Shown here piece after piece: positions 37,929-49,800 of a DNA stretch of 64,000 nt (position 1 is its first letter; every line of letters begins with the position of its first letter). Source of the stretch: Blasia pusilla (taxonomy: Eukaryota; Marchantiophyta; Marchantiopsida; Blasiales); assembly GCA_050084515.1 (NCBI GenBank), contig CM114275.1:7440001-7504000 (forward strand), written 5' to 3'. The notes beneath the pieces were generated by a model, which was not told the DNA's origin, did not search any database, and saw only the letters and a program-made list of their open reading frames with translations. The position numbers and the translations under genes were made by a program.

Positions 37929-40900
37929 TCAAAGTGGTTTTTTTAGAATACTTCGCACTTCTTTGAGGGAGAGAATTGGTTGGTGGATTCCTACTCCTAC
38001 CTCCGACTCTATTAAAACTACAAGCAACACATAGTACATGTGCTTACAAGGGAAATATCTTTTGCCACTTGTCTCTCTTTGGAAAAAGTCATCACATGAA
38101 CATGTGGGAAAGCTACAGATGTGCACCACATACACCCCTGTGACACTTGAATTTACAGTGTTGTTCCTAACCCAATACATCCTTCCTATTCCATTGCCAC
38201 TGTGGATATTTTTTGTGGCGATGATCTCCATTTTTGCCTCTCGAGTTGATGCAATTCGCTTTGCTCTCTCCATCGCTGGCCTACACATTTTGTTTCTCTT
38301 CACCCCATTTCTAGACTCAAACAGAAATAGTGGATTGAGATCATCCACCTTCTCCGGGTGCATGTTGACATCAATCTTGGGTTGAATACAAAATGCGAAG
38401 GTCTCTGTAATGCGAACATGCTCTGAACTTCCTCCGTCTACGAGTCTGAAACCGACACTTGTAAGATTTTCCACTTCATCTTGAGTGCAATTCGTACCTG
38501 CGGCGATGGGCCAAATCGTGGGGATATTCCCCGGAGCTCCAATGGCAGCCGGATAAGACTTGCGGAAAGTGCAGGATTCATTTGGGCAGAAGAAATACTT
38601 CAATTGATCCCCGGTCCTCGTGAAACGATCTAAAGTTTTGAGTCCCCAAAACCCAGGCAGTGGTCGTCCAGTCCTTGTAAAATTCTTATTTAGGAAAGTG
38701 TTGCATGCTCTCCTAATGCCATCTGATTCTGCCCTGCAAATGGGTCCACATCTAGGGTTGCTCCAAGATATATGTCACCGTTTCATGTTGCAATCCACCT
38801 CCATGACCGGAATCCCATATTGTTGAACCATCCCAACCACCGGATGTTGCGAACTTCCACCAACGGAGGGCTTTTGAAATAAAACATTCATTGATTTTGG
38901 AGAAGTTACTCCGAATTTGGGAGCAATCCGAGGTCCCCGAATATCTGGGCGGCGTGATTTCCTCATCCAAATCAATCACCGGATTCGTTCCTCGATGCTG
39001 CCTCTTCACCTGCCTGAAGTCAAGATACTTATCTGGTCTTCAAAGTCTCGCTCGGACTGCTCTACCACCATCTGTATGCGACGTCTTGAAACGCGCCCAC
39101 GAATATCCCCACCAATGTGTACGTCTTGCTCGAGGGGAGTTCATGCTACGCACCGGTTGAAGGCTTCCACATAGAGTTTCTCATCACCAGATCTCACAGC
39201 CGCCCTGAAATAGAGCTCGTAGATGGAAGGCCCCCTTCCTTTTGTTATGCTTTTGTGAGGAAAATATGGGATGATGCAGACTGTAGCATTGCTCTTGCCT
39301 GGTCTTGTTGGCATGCCTCCACAAGTGAAATTCTTTGGCATGCTTGTGACGACCTCCAGGAGGAATGAACACTTTCTGCTCCACTTGTGTTGGGGCAGAG
39401 GGCATTTTAATGAATGTTCAATCCCTGCAACGACGGAAATGTTAGAAGGGAACGAAAATAGCTCATGAGTCAAAGAAATAAGCTACTTGTTGGAACCAGA
39501 CGGGTTGCAAGGCCAAGGCATCCCATGAACGACTCTAAGACCTGTCGGTTCTTGACGTGTTGCAACACCCAGGAACCACGTAGTGCAACCCGTCGGATTC
39601 CGACGTGTTGCAAGTAAATTTGGCCATGCGACTTGCAACCTGTCCTTTTGATTGGTTGCACACTCAGGCAACCCGTCAACCCGTCCTTTTCCCACTAGTT
39701 GCACTCTCAGGAAACTCGTCAACCCATCCGATTCTGACGGGCTGCAAGTAAATTTGGCCATGCGACTTGCAACCCGTCGGTTTCCGACTGGTTGCATACT
39801 CAGGTAACCCGTCGGTAAGCGACGGGTTGAACACTCAGGCAACTTGTCGCATCCGATAAGTTTTTTGGTTTCTTTGGTTTGAAATCCCTATAGTGCCCAC
39901 GCTTCTCAACTTTAGCTGCAACTCTTCAAACAATTTTCAGCGAGACAAATTAGTGAACTCACCTCCCGCATGAAGTTTCCCCATTGTCTCATTCATACAT
40001 TCCACCAACTCAGCCAAGAGCATAACTCTTTGTACTTCCCCTCAATCGCATGTTTCCTCCACCACCCATGAATTTCTTCTTGGCATTCCATGGCCTGTTT
40101 CAAGATTTTTCTGTCCTTGCAACGTCGGAGTAGAGTGACATGCTACGTCCTCTTATTCTCCTTGATGCAAGATTTGGTGTACCGGGTCACAGAGTGTTGC
40201 CAATGGAAAGAATCCGACATTTATCTCTCGAGTTGAACCTTCCCACCGCAAAACACTTCCCTGATAGCAATCCACCTAGGTTGTGCATTGTCCGCGATGA
40301 ATCCATAAATTTCTAGAGGTGGCCTTTTGTTTTCCTTCACCACCTCCAATAAGAGTAACCAACACATCTTCAAACTACCAACATCTTCTGCTTTTACTTC
40401 ACAGACAAATATAGTTTTGAGTCCCTTCTCCACATGGTCATAAACGTGAGCACCCATTGTCAACCATCCGTTCGGCACTCTGTAGCAAATATCAAAGCTT
40501 ACCCAGCTGCCGTAAAGATCTTCCCCTTCCCTCATTCGATCTATAAGATCGATGCCACTCGACGGACCTGTGGTTGACATTTTGAAGACATAGGCCCTGG
40601 ATCCTTCATCTTCCTGGCCCATGAACTTCCATCTCTGAATGAATAAAAATTTGGAGTTAGCCTTGATTCTGGAAATGGCATCCATTTCGGCCGTCTTTCC
40701 ATCTAGTACCCGTATTTGACGCAGCAAATTCCGGAAGCATTCAGGATCAGCGAGAAATGCGAGATTTTCCCATAGTAGTTTCTCCTCAGCAACTGTGATC
40801 TCACCCTATCCAGGGATTCCAAGCAATTGTTCACAAATTTGTGATGCTCTTGTTAACTTGATCACTCCGGGCTTTGAACTCGGAGAGTTTCTGTAGACCT

Positions 40901-41977
40901 CGGCCACTTTCTTTGCCACATCCTCCTTGATGTGTCTCTGAATTGCATCGGTCACAAGATGAGTGTGGGAGCCAACATGAACTTCCAGCCTTGTGTACTC
41001 TGACGTGGAACCCAAGTCGTGGACAATGAAAAATATGTATGCAGGACACGCTCCAACGCAGAAAGGGGATGCTTGACAATGAGGACATCGATGGCCTCAC
41101 GGCGATATGGTGGCACCGACCTCACATGGAGTTTCCGCATTCTTGGGGGGGAATTGCGAGGTATTGACCCGCACGTTGCGCTCTAGATATGGGCATGCTG
41201 GACTTCTACACTACAAGGCTCCAACGCATTGGCGACGGGAGACAATCCAAGGACCATCTGGAATTGAAGCATTGATCCGTTGAAGCCTGCACCATTGATG
41301 ACAATCAGACTTTTTGTCCATATCCTTCAAGCGTCCTCCATCTTTCTTTTAAAAAGGAGCAGCAAGTGGAGGCAACTCAAAAATACAATTACCATCGTAC
41401 GTGGGCGGCAGATCGTCGACAAGAATGTGCTTGAACATTTTCAAGGCCAGAGACGATAGCAAATTATTACTTGATATCCGCAAGAGGAATGAGTAGGCGG
41501 ACAGAGGGCCTGATTGATGTCCGACCGATCCACTGAGGTTGACAATATCGTGGAATTTCTTCAGGAAGTACAACATTATAACAAATGTGTGAAGTTGGAG
41601 TCAATTCCGGATCTACTGATCTAGGAGTTGCAAACGTAGAGCTCAGTGCATTAGGAAATTCTCAACCGTTTACTTAGGAAACAGAGGAATTCAGAGGCAA
41701 GCCGTAAACTCTGTATTGACCATTTGCTAGAGGTAGGAGATTCCATACTTTACGGTCTGCAATCACTGGCTGGATTGTCTCACCTATTATGTCCTCCGTA
41801 CCGTCCACCCTAACATCCTTGGACACAAAGATGGTTCCAATTTGGAGAAGAAATCGAATTGAGAGAAAATTTTCATCCACTGGTATGAAAGACTCACGAG
41901 CTTGCGGTCGAACGATTTCTGATTGAGAAAGGGCCGCTAGGTGACTGCCACAAGTGAGCTTCACATAATTATCCATT
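37929..41977 (-). pseudogene. MULE transposase, copy 1
   Basis: Start ATG at 41,977 (MDNYVKLTC), about 70 bp after a minus-strand TATA box. The order is: N-terminal region; a Cys-rich zinc-binding stretch (GALECRSPACPYL; HRCPHCQASPFC) near 41,240-41,070; the transposase core near 40,800-40,000 with SFDICYRV (first Asp) and ADNAQPRWIAIREVF (second Asp), then a FHW motif; and a C-terminal SWIM zinc finger CSC..CKH near 38,038-38,120. The core contacts terminal repeats and cuts the DNA in this family. Lesions: TGA at 41,097, a stop near 40,806 and TAA near 40,222, plus a frame change near 41,560. The intron at about 39,480-39,860 is full of palindromes. The SWIM exon, 37,929-38,603, is intact. 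Confidence 0.75.
39480..39865. repeat. Palindrome cluster in transposase intron, copy 1
   Basis: At least eight palindromes built on CAACCCGTCGGA and its inverse, for example 39,586-39,610 and 39,770-39,796. Spacing is irregular. They lie between transposase exons and touch no coding stretch. Confidence 0.85.
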
Positions 41978-42044
41978 CCCAGAAGATTCCACCGAAAGGA
42001 GACTGAGGATAAGAATGGGAATGGGTATGAGAATGAGAATGTTG

Positions 42045-42052
42045 AATTTATA
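42045..42052 (-). promoter_or_regulatory. TATA box of transposase gene, copy 1
   Basis: TATAAATT on the minus strand, about 70 bp before the start ATG at 41,977. The same box occurs in copy 2 at 59,722-59,729. Confidence 0.65.
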
Positions 42053-42479
42053 GTGAATAGGGACTCAGATTCTCCTAACAGAATTTGACTGACAAGATGA
42101 AGTTTGGTAGGTGAGATTTTCTGACATGATGGATTCAATTCTGTTGCAACCTCTTGGAGGTCGATGGGTTGCAGAATTTGAGAATCAGAGACGTGGATTG
42201 CGAAGCACCCAGTTCTGTTTTCTTGTTTCCGTGTCCCAATGCAAATTGGAAGCCGTCGGAGTCCGTTGGGTTGGTACCCCCTTCATGCCGGACCAATGGT
42301 CTTTTGAGACAATTTTTCTAGCATTAAACACGAGACATAGCTTGCATTTGCTAAGGCAACTAATCGCTAGGGACTGTTACGGGATTATCCAACTCAGGGT
42401 AGACCTTGTAGACCTTGTCAAATTGCAAGAGGTTGCCTCGGAACTATCCGTTGTCGCATTATTACCCGAGGGATAGAAA

Positions 42480-42850
42480 AGAGTGCAACCTGTCAGTAAC
42501 CGGGTTGCCTAGGTACCTCGCCTATTACCCCAAGATGAGGGAAGCGTGCAACCCGTCGGCCTCCGACGGGTTACGGGTTACGCAAGTGCCTCGCCTTGTA
42601 ACGCTTACATGAAGGAAGCGTGCAACCCGTCGGCCTCCGAAAATTTGCGCAGGTACGCCGCCTTGTTATCCCAAGACGAGGGAAGCGTGCAACCCCCCGG
42701 TCTCCGACGGGTTGCGTGGGTACCTTGAGTTCTCGCCCCAAGACGGCGGAGGCGCGCAACGTGTTGGACTCCGACGGGTTGCCGACATATCTTGGCTTTT
42801 TAACCCGAGGAGGACGGATGCCTCCAACCCGTCGGAGACCGTCGGGTTGG
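42480..42850. repeat. Tandem palindrome array in divergent promoter, copy 1 (6 units)
   Basis: Palindromes start at 42,486, 42,549, 42,623, 42,690, 42,757 and 42,825, a period of about 67 bp. Between them the spacer is also repeated (forms of CCAAGACG.GGGAAGCGTG). The array lies between the two TATA boxes. Confidence 0.85.
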
Positions 42851-42939
42851 TGGTTTTCACGTCCAGACTTCCATAGCGGCCGACACGTCACCGTCGGAAC
42901 AACGATGCGACCCAACAGTAAGCCCAACGGCTCAAAAAG

Positions 42940-42949
42940 TATAAATAGG
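42940..42949 (+). promoter_or_regulatory. TATA box of plus-strand cargo gene, copy 1
   Basis: TATAAATAGG, 234 bp upstream of ATG 43,174. It is preserved in copy 2 at 60,844-60,853 with the same flanks (CTC/TCG-AAAAGTA before, CGCTCATTTCCG after). Confidence 0.75.
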
Positions 42950-43907
42950 TGAGGGTTCGCTCATTTCCGGTTTTTTGTTTCGCGATCTCGATTGCTCTTC
43001 AGCGCAGCAGAGGACCAGATACCAAGGGGCGCTTTACACGGTGTCTCATCGCGAGACGATTCGAGCGAATCATCGCGAAACGATCCGAGCGACTCATCAA
43101 GGTGACTCATCGAGGCGACTAATCGTGCACAGAAAGTAATTTTGTTGTCGAGGAGGAGGCATTTTTGGGAACAATGATGAGGAAAAAATCTCAAGGAAGC
43201 AAGGCTCGGAGCTTCACTCCCAAGTCCAAGACTCCTGCGTCACCATCTCCAGGGCCTCGTTTGGCCAATGAGATAAGGCAACAAGAGATTGAGGAGCGCA
43301 AAAGGGAAGCAGAGATGCACAGGCAGGAGCTTCTTGCAAAACGTGTTAAGGAGGCGCTTGAAAAATAGAATGCTGAGGCTGAGGCGTCGCAGGCCTTGAA
43401 GAAAAAAAATTCCGAAGAGAAACGTGAAAATAAGCGTCTAGGCGCGTGGGTGAGGAGAGCAGAATTGGAAAAAGCTCGAGGGGAAAAAGCGATTGCCATT
43501 GAAGAAAGCCCGGCCCGTCCAACCGAAAGTGTTGAGATGTAGGAAATATCCCCGATGAAGTCCGGGGACACAATCAATATAAAATCGGCTGAGGAAACAG
43601 CCAAAGTTCAAGTGACGGATGATGAGGTCATGAGGACCGTCAGCGTGGAGATGGTGGACATCTCTGAAGAAGCACGAGAGTGGTCTTCCTCGTCTCTTAG
43701 CTCGGCGGAAGAAATTAACATCTATCGGATCAACGAGTTTCCAGTGGACTTGCCAGCTGCTCTCCCACAGCAGTTGGCGGGCCAAGACACCAATCCAATC
43801 TTCGAGCGGGTAAGAAACGATCTTAGTTCTTTGAGTTATGTGAAGGCCCATTTTGCAATTCATTGGCAATTCAGTGTAGTTTATTGACCTTGTCCTCGAT
43901 GTGACAG

Positions 43908-44380
43908 TTGGTAAAGCAGATGGCACTGATGGAGGGCCAGAACGCCTTGGGAATTCCACTTTGCCGATTGCGGACAATGGAGTACGTCCACAAAATTCAG
44001 TCTGACGAGGATATTGCGAAGCTGAAACATTCGGCAGCGATAGCATCCTACGTCGACAACTTCCCTCCGTTCTATGTTCACCCTTACGATGAACATGGAA
44101 CCCAAGCGCTGGTGACGGAGGAGGACTTGGAAGCGCTCAACACATTCTCGAGGATGAGAGATGAGGAATTCAGAAGAGCGATTGAGGGGACGGAATTCAG
44201 TTGGATGCAGAACCTCTATTTCTTCATTTGGGATGGAAACCACATGTTCATGGCGTGGACCCAGTTTGTAGAGGAGCGCCAAAACTCATTGGAGGCGCAT
44301 TTCTGCGTGAAGGCAGTCCTGCTACATCCATACCCTCATCACATGGCGACGGTGGAAATGGCCATGCATGCCATGAACAC
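43908..44380 (+). other. ParB/sulfiredoxin-like domain exon, copy 1
   Basis: The exon reads IPLCRLRTMEYVHKI, then DEDIAKLKHSA, FPPFYVHPYD and finally IWDGNHMFMAW. This is the order of ParB/Srx N-terminal domains: a pair of strands, an L-x-x-S helix, a P-x-x-V strand and D-G-x-H-R. In copy 2 the last motif is DGNHRF with the usual Arg; here it is Met, so nucleotide binding is probably lost in this copy. ParB-like domains are common in phages and bacteria, often joined to DNA methyltransferases. Confidence 0.65.
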
Positions 44381-44412
44381 GCAAGTTTCCTCTTCCTTTA
44401 TTTTGATTGCTG

Positions 44413-44930
44413 CAAACCGTCGGACTCTGACGAGTTGTTTAACTAGTGGTAAAAAAACATCAGATGCCTTAAAGCAACTCGTCTGAGTCCGACGAGTTGT
44501 TTAACTAGTGGTAAAAAAACATCAGATGCCTTAAAGCAACTCGTCTGAGTCCGACGAGTTGCTTGACTGGCTGTTGTTTTTAGGATGTTTTTGGCCGAAA
44601 GCAACTCGTGAGACTCCGACATGTTACATTCGCCGCCACGGGTAGGTGATTGGAGTAAGGGAGCTTGATTTTTGGCATCAAATTGCAGCTTTACTTGAAA
44701 TTGCGCAACCTGTCGGACTCCGACGGGTTCATATGTTCAATGTTTCTTCGGAAACCACTCTCTGAATACAAATCATCGAGCAACCCGTCGGAGTCCGACG
44801 AGTTGTAACCAGGAAATCACAAATCTGAATGCAATCCGTCGGACTACGATGGGTTGCAATATTTAGCTCTTAGCTACCATTCCGACCATGAGGTGTGGCG
44901 ACCTGTCGGAGTTCGACGGGTTGTAGGAAC
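44413..44930. repeat. Palindrome array in intron after ParB-like exon, copy 1
   Basis: Palindromes start at 44,413, 44,475, 44,537 and 44,602; the first units form an almost exact 62-bp tandem repeat (44,431-44,560). Others follow at 44,781-44,805 and 44,898-44,924. In this array the arms are mostly CAACTCGTC..GACGAGTTG, the C-to-T change in one arm matched by G-to-A in the other. Confidence 0.85.
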
Positions 44931-46683
44931 CCATGTAGCTTGCAAAAATTTCGATAGTGTGTTTGGATGTGCAAGATTATATTCAAGGGGAATGTCACCC
45001 ACCATTGGATCGAGCATTGCGATCGGGTGAAGAAAGTGCTAACGACACACCTGGCAGAGTACAAGGGGTTGTTGGGCGACGCTCTTGTAAATGAAATGTT
45101 GGCGAAGGGGGCTCAAATTAAAAAAAAGACTTGGGAAAATACATTTATTTCCCAAGATGCAGCCGTGATAATCCTTTGTTGGTCAAAGATACAGGCCGCC
45201 AAGAAGAGCGCTTCATTGGAGCTCGAGTGGAGGGAGAACGTGTCTGCGTCTGAGCATGCTAAGTTCATCCAAGATGCAGTATCTGCAGCTACAAAGTACA
45301 CTGCAAGCAAGATGTATCGCTACATCGCCATCCTCAACCCTAAACTTGGCCCCGATTTCTACAAGGAGCTGAAGGCGATAATCAAGCGCCAGCGGAAGAG
45401 GGATGAAGATCTGCAGGGTCAGATTGGGGAGTAAGTGTCTCTTGACCGCGTGCATAGATTTGCCTTGTCTGGAATTTCGGAATTTAGGAGAATCCGACTG
45501 ATGAAAATCAGTCTTGAGGGCATAGAGGCCCAAAAGAGGTCGGGCACACCATCCTCCGGGTGTCTTTGATCCAGTGATCTCCCACTGGCTTTGTGAATGG
45601 TCATTCTGGGATGCATTGCGGCTTCTCAGGAAGTCCATGCTGAAAAAAATAGAGCCAGTTCCGGAGGAAGCAAACCTGGAGAGTTCTGAAGATTTCAAAC
45701 TTTGGATTGATGACATCTGAGACAAGCCCATAAAAAACCCAGGCTTCAAGACGATGTTCAAGGATCACATCCTCCCTCAGGCAGACATTGATGAAGAAAT
45801 AGAGGGGAAGAAAAGAGATTTGCAAAGAAAAAGCAAGATCTTTAGGAGCAGGCGGCCGATGCATCTCGACAAAGAGCTGCCCAACGCATGGTTTTCACGT
45901 ACCTCATCCATTGTAAGAATGCAGGTATGTGGCAAAAAGTACCGAGAGCCAACAAATTGTGGGCTTCTCCGCCTGATGGAGAGACATTTTCCATGTACGA
46001 CATGGAGATGGCTCAAAGCATGTCCGACTCGGAGGTGGAGAATTGCCCGATTTGGCTGGACTTCAATGACCCCGAGGATATCACCGATAATAATCTTCGA
46101 CATGTGTATGATGCAGTGACCGCAGGTAGGGACGACATCCCAAATTTCGTGCAACCTGAAGACTTTTTCAAAGGAGATGCGGAGGAGCAAGCCCTCGAGA
46201 AAGCGGAGTTGGTGTCCAAGGTCGTCATCGCCAAGGAAAAATCTACAGCGGGTCTCAAAGCCAAGGCGAGGGGATCGAAGAATTCCGAGGCCGAGTCTTC
46301 GAAAAAAGAGGCTGAGAATTCAAGGCGAGAGGCAAAATTGTCCGGGCGACTGGGGAGAGAGGGTCCGACCAGGTCCTCCGCCAAAAAACCTCCACCAGAG
46401 TCTGAGGTAATAGAGACCCCAACAAGCCGACCGCAGACTCGGGAAAAGCGGAAGCGAGAGGCGCCAAGTTTGTCCCAGGGAGTAGACCAAGATGTGGAAT
46501 ACACTCCATCATCCTTGGGAAGACATAGAGAAACAACAACCCGGACAAGCGTAATCATTCACTGCACAAATCTTCTGGATGAGCTACAAAGTTTCAATTC
46601 CCAAGCGTCCACACCCGCCATCGATAAATTGACAATGCTGGGACGAGAGCTTCAACGAAACGGGCACGCTTCCTAGACGGTCC

Positions 46684-48018
46684 ATGGGGAGGTCAAGGAG
46701 GTGGCGATGGATCTCCTCGACGCTAATTTTCCCTCTGGGTTGCGCTTGTGGGACGAGAATCCGTCAGACAGTGTCCCAGACTGGAATGTCCCTCTTTCTT
46801 ATGACCAGATCGCGCTCTTGTTTTCCTTTGCAGATGCTTATCTCTGTGATAGGGGCTGTTTCTTGGTCTTGACTGGAGGGAGTGAGGACGAGCTCTTCAA
46901 CCTGCAGTTCATCAAGAGGTCACTGAAGTGGAGGACGGCGCAATTGTGGGTCATCAAGAACGAGTATCCACTTCGATCGGCGGCGAGTCAAATCCGGGTG
47001 AGGGCTCTAAATCCATATACAAATTATCTTGCTCCAACGGGTTTCATCTCTACATGCAACCCGTCGGATCGTCTGAGCTGGATATTACGATGTTGTAATC
47101 CATCTGAAAGCGACGGGTTGCAAATTTACCACAAGTCTCCATTGGGTGAATGCAACCCGTCGGAACCGGACAGGTTGCAAGTGCTTATGCTTTTCCTTGT
47201 ATTTCTGGAATGATGCAACCTGTCTGAAAGCAACGGGTTGCTCTTAGCCAACCATGGGCTGCTCTTAGCCAGAAATCTGTCGGCTTCTGACGGGTTGCTC
47301 ATTGCAAAAAAAGTCACTAATATTTGTAAAACAACCCGTCGGACTCTGACAGGGTGCTCCAATGTTAGGACTATAACGAAGTTCTCTGGGATTAAGCGAA
47401 GTTCTTTGGGGACGTGTTGCACATTGTGTCACCATATTGAGAGTAGACCACCGGTCAAGTAGCTCTTTCTTGTTGCTGACATTGTTTCCAACTTGCTTCT
47501 TTACAGATGGACCACTCCTATGTTTACTGCTTTGTTCGGCCCGAGCACAACTTCCAAGTGTTTAAGATCCTAGATCCAGTGGATCCATGTTCCGATGGGT
47601 ACAACTTAGATAGTTTATACAATTCCCCCCGGGGAATTTACATGCAAGACGGTACCCCCTTACTTGGAGGAAGGGAAAAGTTGCCAGCCCTAATGCAAAC
47701 GCTCATCGAGCTCTGCTCAAGGCCAGGTGACTTGGTGTTCGACTTAGTGGGCCTTTCAGGGGCAAGTATCAGAGGCGCCTAGCATAATGGAAGAACATTC
47801 TCTGCCTTGAGGGAAGGCAGGACCTGTTTGAACTTTGCAAAGAGGCAAAGGCAGATTACGACAGGCTAGTTGGGGCGTACAACTCTCCTCCAAAGCCGAG
47901 AGCTCCAATTCCAGACCCACCATTGGTAGTGACACCATCGTCACTTCCCACCATTCCAAAAATCAAGAGGGCAAGGCCGACTGTAATTTTGGAAGAGCTC
48001 TCGGACGATGACGAGTGA
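46684..48018 (+). other. Beta-class N4/N6 DNA methyltransferase-like domain
   Basis: The order matches class beta methyltransferases: motif IV region first, then a target-recognition part, then motif I. The first exon reads AMDLLDANFPSGLRLWD, a D-P-P-Y equivalent degenerated to DANF, then DRGCFLVLTGG. The second reads REKLPALMQTLIEL and RPGDLVFDLVGLSG, the usual lead into D-P-F-x-G-S-G, then in another frame LCLEGRQDLFELCKEA, the motif II-like E after GR. A frameshift sits exactly at motif I and a TAA follows it. Catalytic residues of motif IV are already altered, so even the unbroken ancestor of this copy may not have methylated DNA. Confidence 0.6.
47055..47420. repeat. Palindrome cluster in methyltransferase intron
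   Basis: Clear units at 47,153-47,177 and 47,332-47,356, with weaker ones near 47,058, 47,219 and 47,275, spaced about 55-66 bp. They fill the intron 46,998-47,506. Confidence 0.8.
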
Positions 48019-48087
48019 GTTCAAAGAACTCAAGGACCCAGCTTGACTGCAGCGTTTTGGAGTAGGGATTTATTTCATGACAAGGCA

Positions 48088-49170
48088 GAAGAATTCATAG
48101 GATAGATCAAATGTACAATTCCGAGCTTCCTTTGGATGTAATAAAGGACAAGATTTTTCAAGCGATGATGGTGTTTGTAAAAGTTTTTTGAATATCTTAT
48201 TTGGTCTTGTCGAATGTGATCGTCTATTTACTCTGACAATTTATTTTGCAACACGTCGGATTCCCACGGGTTGCAACTTTTTACTTTTTGACCACTGCAC
48301 CTTTTTAACCACTTCCAAGCAACTTGTCGGATTCCGACAGGTTGGCTGCATGAGTGATCGGACTCTTTCCCTGTTAGTCCAACTTTAGAAGCATTTTGGC
48401 GGGCTTCTTCACTTTGGCTCCTTCCCCTAATATCGTCAAACAAGGCGTAGGCTTCTTCTCTTCTCTAAGACGTGTTGGATTCCAACTACCTATCGGATTG
48501 CCATGATGGTGTTTCCAAGGACGGAGCACATATTGATACAGGATGGGTGTCATCTTGCAGAGCGTACAAGATATACTGCCAAGGAAGGCGGTGGGACTCA
48601 AATCATGTTACATGGGGCCGTTATGGTGTACCGGTGGGGGGGGCCAAGGCTCTCGAATTCGCCAACATTTTCGATCCCCGTCTACAATCGGCCAGAGGAG
48701 CCACTTGTATCCCACGACATTCCTTTTGTATAGGAACCTAGGAGAGTTAGGAGTAAATTTGTAGATGACGAGGCTGAAGAAATCATAGACTAGATCAAAT
48801 GTAATAAAGCACAAGATTTTTTCAAACGATAATGGTGTTTGTAAAAGTTTACTGAATATTTTTTTTGGACTTGTCGATTATATTCATCTAGCTACTCAGA
48901 ATGTTTATTTTGCAACCCGTCTGATTTCGAAGGGTTGCAACTTGTTACTTTTTTACCACTGTAACTTTTTAACTATTTCCAGGCAAGCCGTTGGATTCCA
49001 ACAGGTTGGCTGCTTTAGTGATCAGACTCTTTCCCTATGAGACCAACTTCTGAGGCATTGTGGCGGGCTTCTTCACTTTTGGCTCGTTCCCCTAGTATCG
49101 TCAAACCAGTTGTAGGCTTCTTTTCTTCTCTAAGACGTGTTGGATTCCTACTACCTGTCACATTGCCATT
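48088..49170. repeat. Direct duplication in 3' part of MULE copy 1
   Basis: 48,088-48,505 and 48,776-49,170 match from AGATCAAATGTA through GGTGTTTGTAAAAGTTT to CTAAGACGTGTTGGATTCC. Each contains two palindromes (48,249-48,273 is the clearest). Confidence 0.8.
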
Positions 49171-49800
49171 TTGGATTTCCAACCAGTTGGATTTTTGTGG
49201 GTGCAGGGTGGAATGGAATCACTTCTCAAAATATTTCCTTTGTTATCGTGAGCTTGCTTGCAAGGGATACAAGCCATCTGATTCCGACGGGTTGCAAGAG
49301 TTGCAACCTGTAAAATTCCGACGGATTGGGAGGGGTGCAACTTCTCGGTTTCTCAGATTTAGGATCTGAATGAAGGGACATCAGTTCCTCTTTACTCTAG
49401 ACAGCTAACAATCTTTTGGTTCAATTATCGTCTCCTGTGTTCACATTTCACAAAGTTGGTCTTTATTTGAACCTTTCATTGAGATGAGATTGCTACTTCT
49501 GGTCAAATTATTTGCCAATGGTCCTCCAACAAAAATACCTCAAGGCACAGCCTACTGTAGACTGAGACAGGCAATGTGAAAAAACTTAGGCTCACATGGA
49601 GAGTGATAGAAAAATGTTTGTAGTGGTCTTATGATGTCTACTTGTTTTTTGCCCCCAGGAAAAAGGAGGTTTCTTTAGGCCCAAATGTGGACCACTACCT
49701 ACTCTCTTCTAAAGATTTCATGAATTTGAAAGCAAACAAAAATTTCAAATATGTCAAAAAGTTTTGAAGAGAGGAGGCGGATTTGGCCCTTTTTTTTAAG
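49171..49800. other. 3' subterminal noncoding part of MULE copy 1
   Basis: Contains palindromes near 49,270-49,330, otherwise no frame or structure that I recognise. Confidence 0.4.

Larger units (their letters stand above)
43174..48018 (+). pseudogene. Cargo gene copy 1: coiled coil, ParB-like, methyltransferase-like
   Basis: Exons in order: 43,174-43,809 (basic start, KSKTPASPSPGP, then a charged coiled coil; ends CGG|GTAAG phase 0); 43,908-44,380 (ParB-like; ends AC|GCAAGT, a GC donor where copy 2 has GT); about 44,976-46,676 (long helical part, then Lys/Glu-rich basic text); 46,684-46,997 and 47,507-48,018 (methyltransferase-like, joined in phase 0 across an intron with palindromes). The product would be a nuclear DNA-binding and possibly DNA-methylating protein. 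Lesions: TAG at 43,366 (shared with copy 2), TAG near 43,540, TAA near 45,432, frame changes near 45,830, TAG at 46,674, and a frameshift plus TAA in the last domain near 47,760-47,790. It ends DDDE-stop at 48,016. No family match for the middle part. Confidence 0.7.

Noticed and set aside
39141-39842. Several long frames in the palindrome clusters
   Set aside because: The palindrome lacks stops in several frames, so arrays produce long open frames with repeated NPSE/QPVG text; not genes.
43191-43604. Minus-strand frames opposite the coiled-coil exons (also 45.2-45.8 and 46.0-46.6 kb)
   Set aside because: Shadows of the plus-strand gene; they ignore the conserved splice sites and contain no motif.
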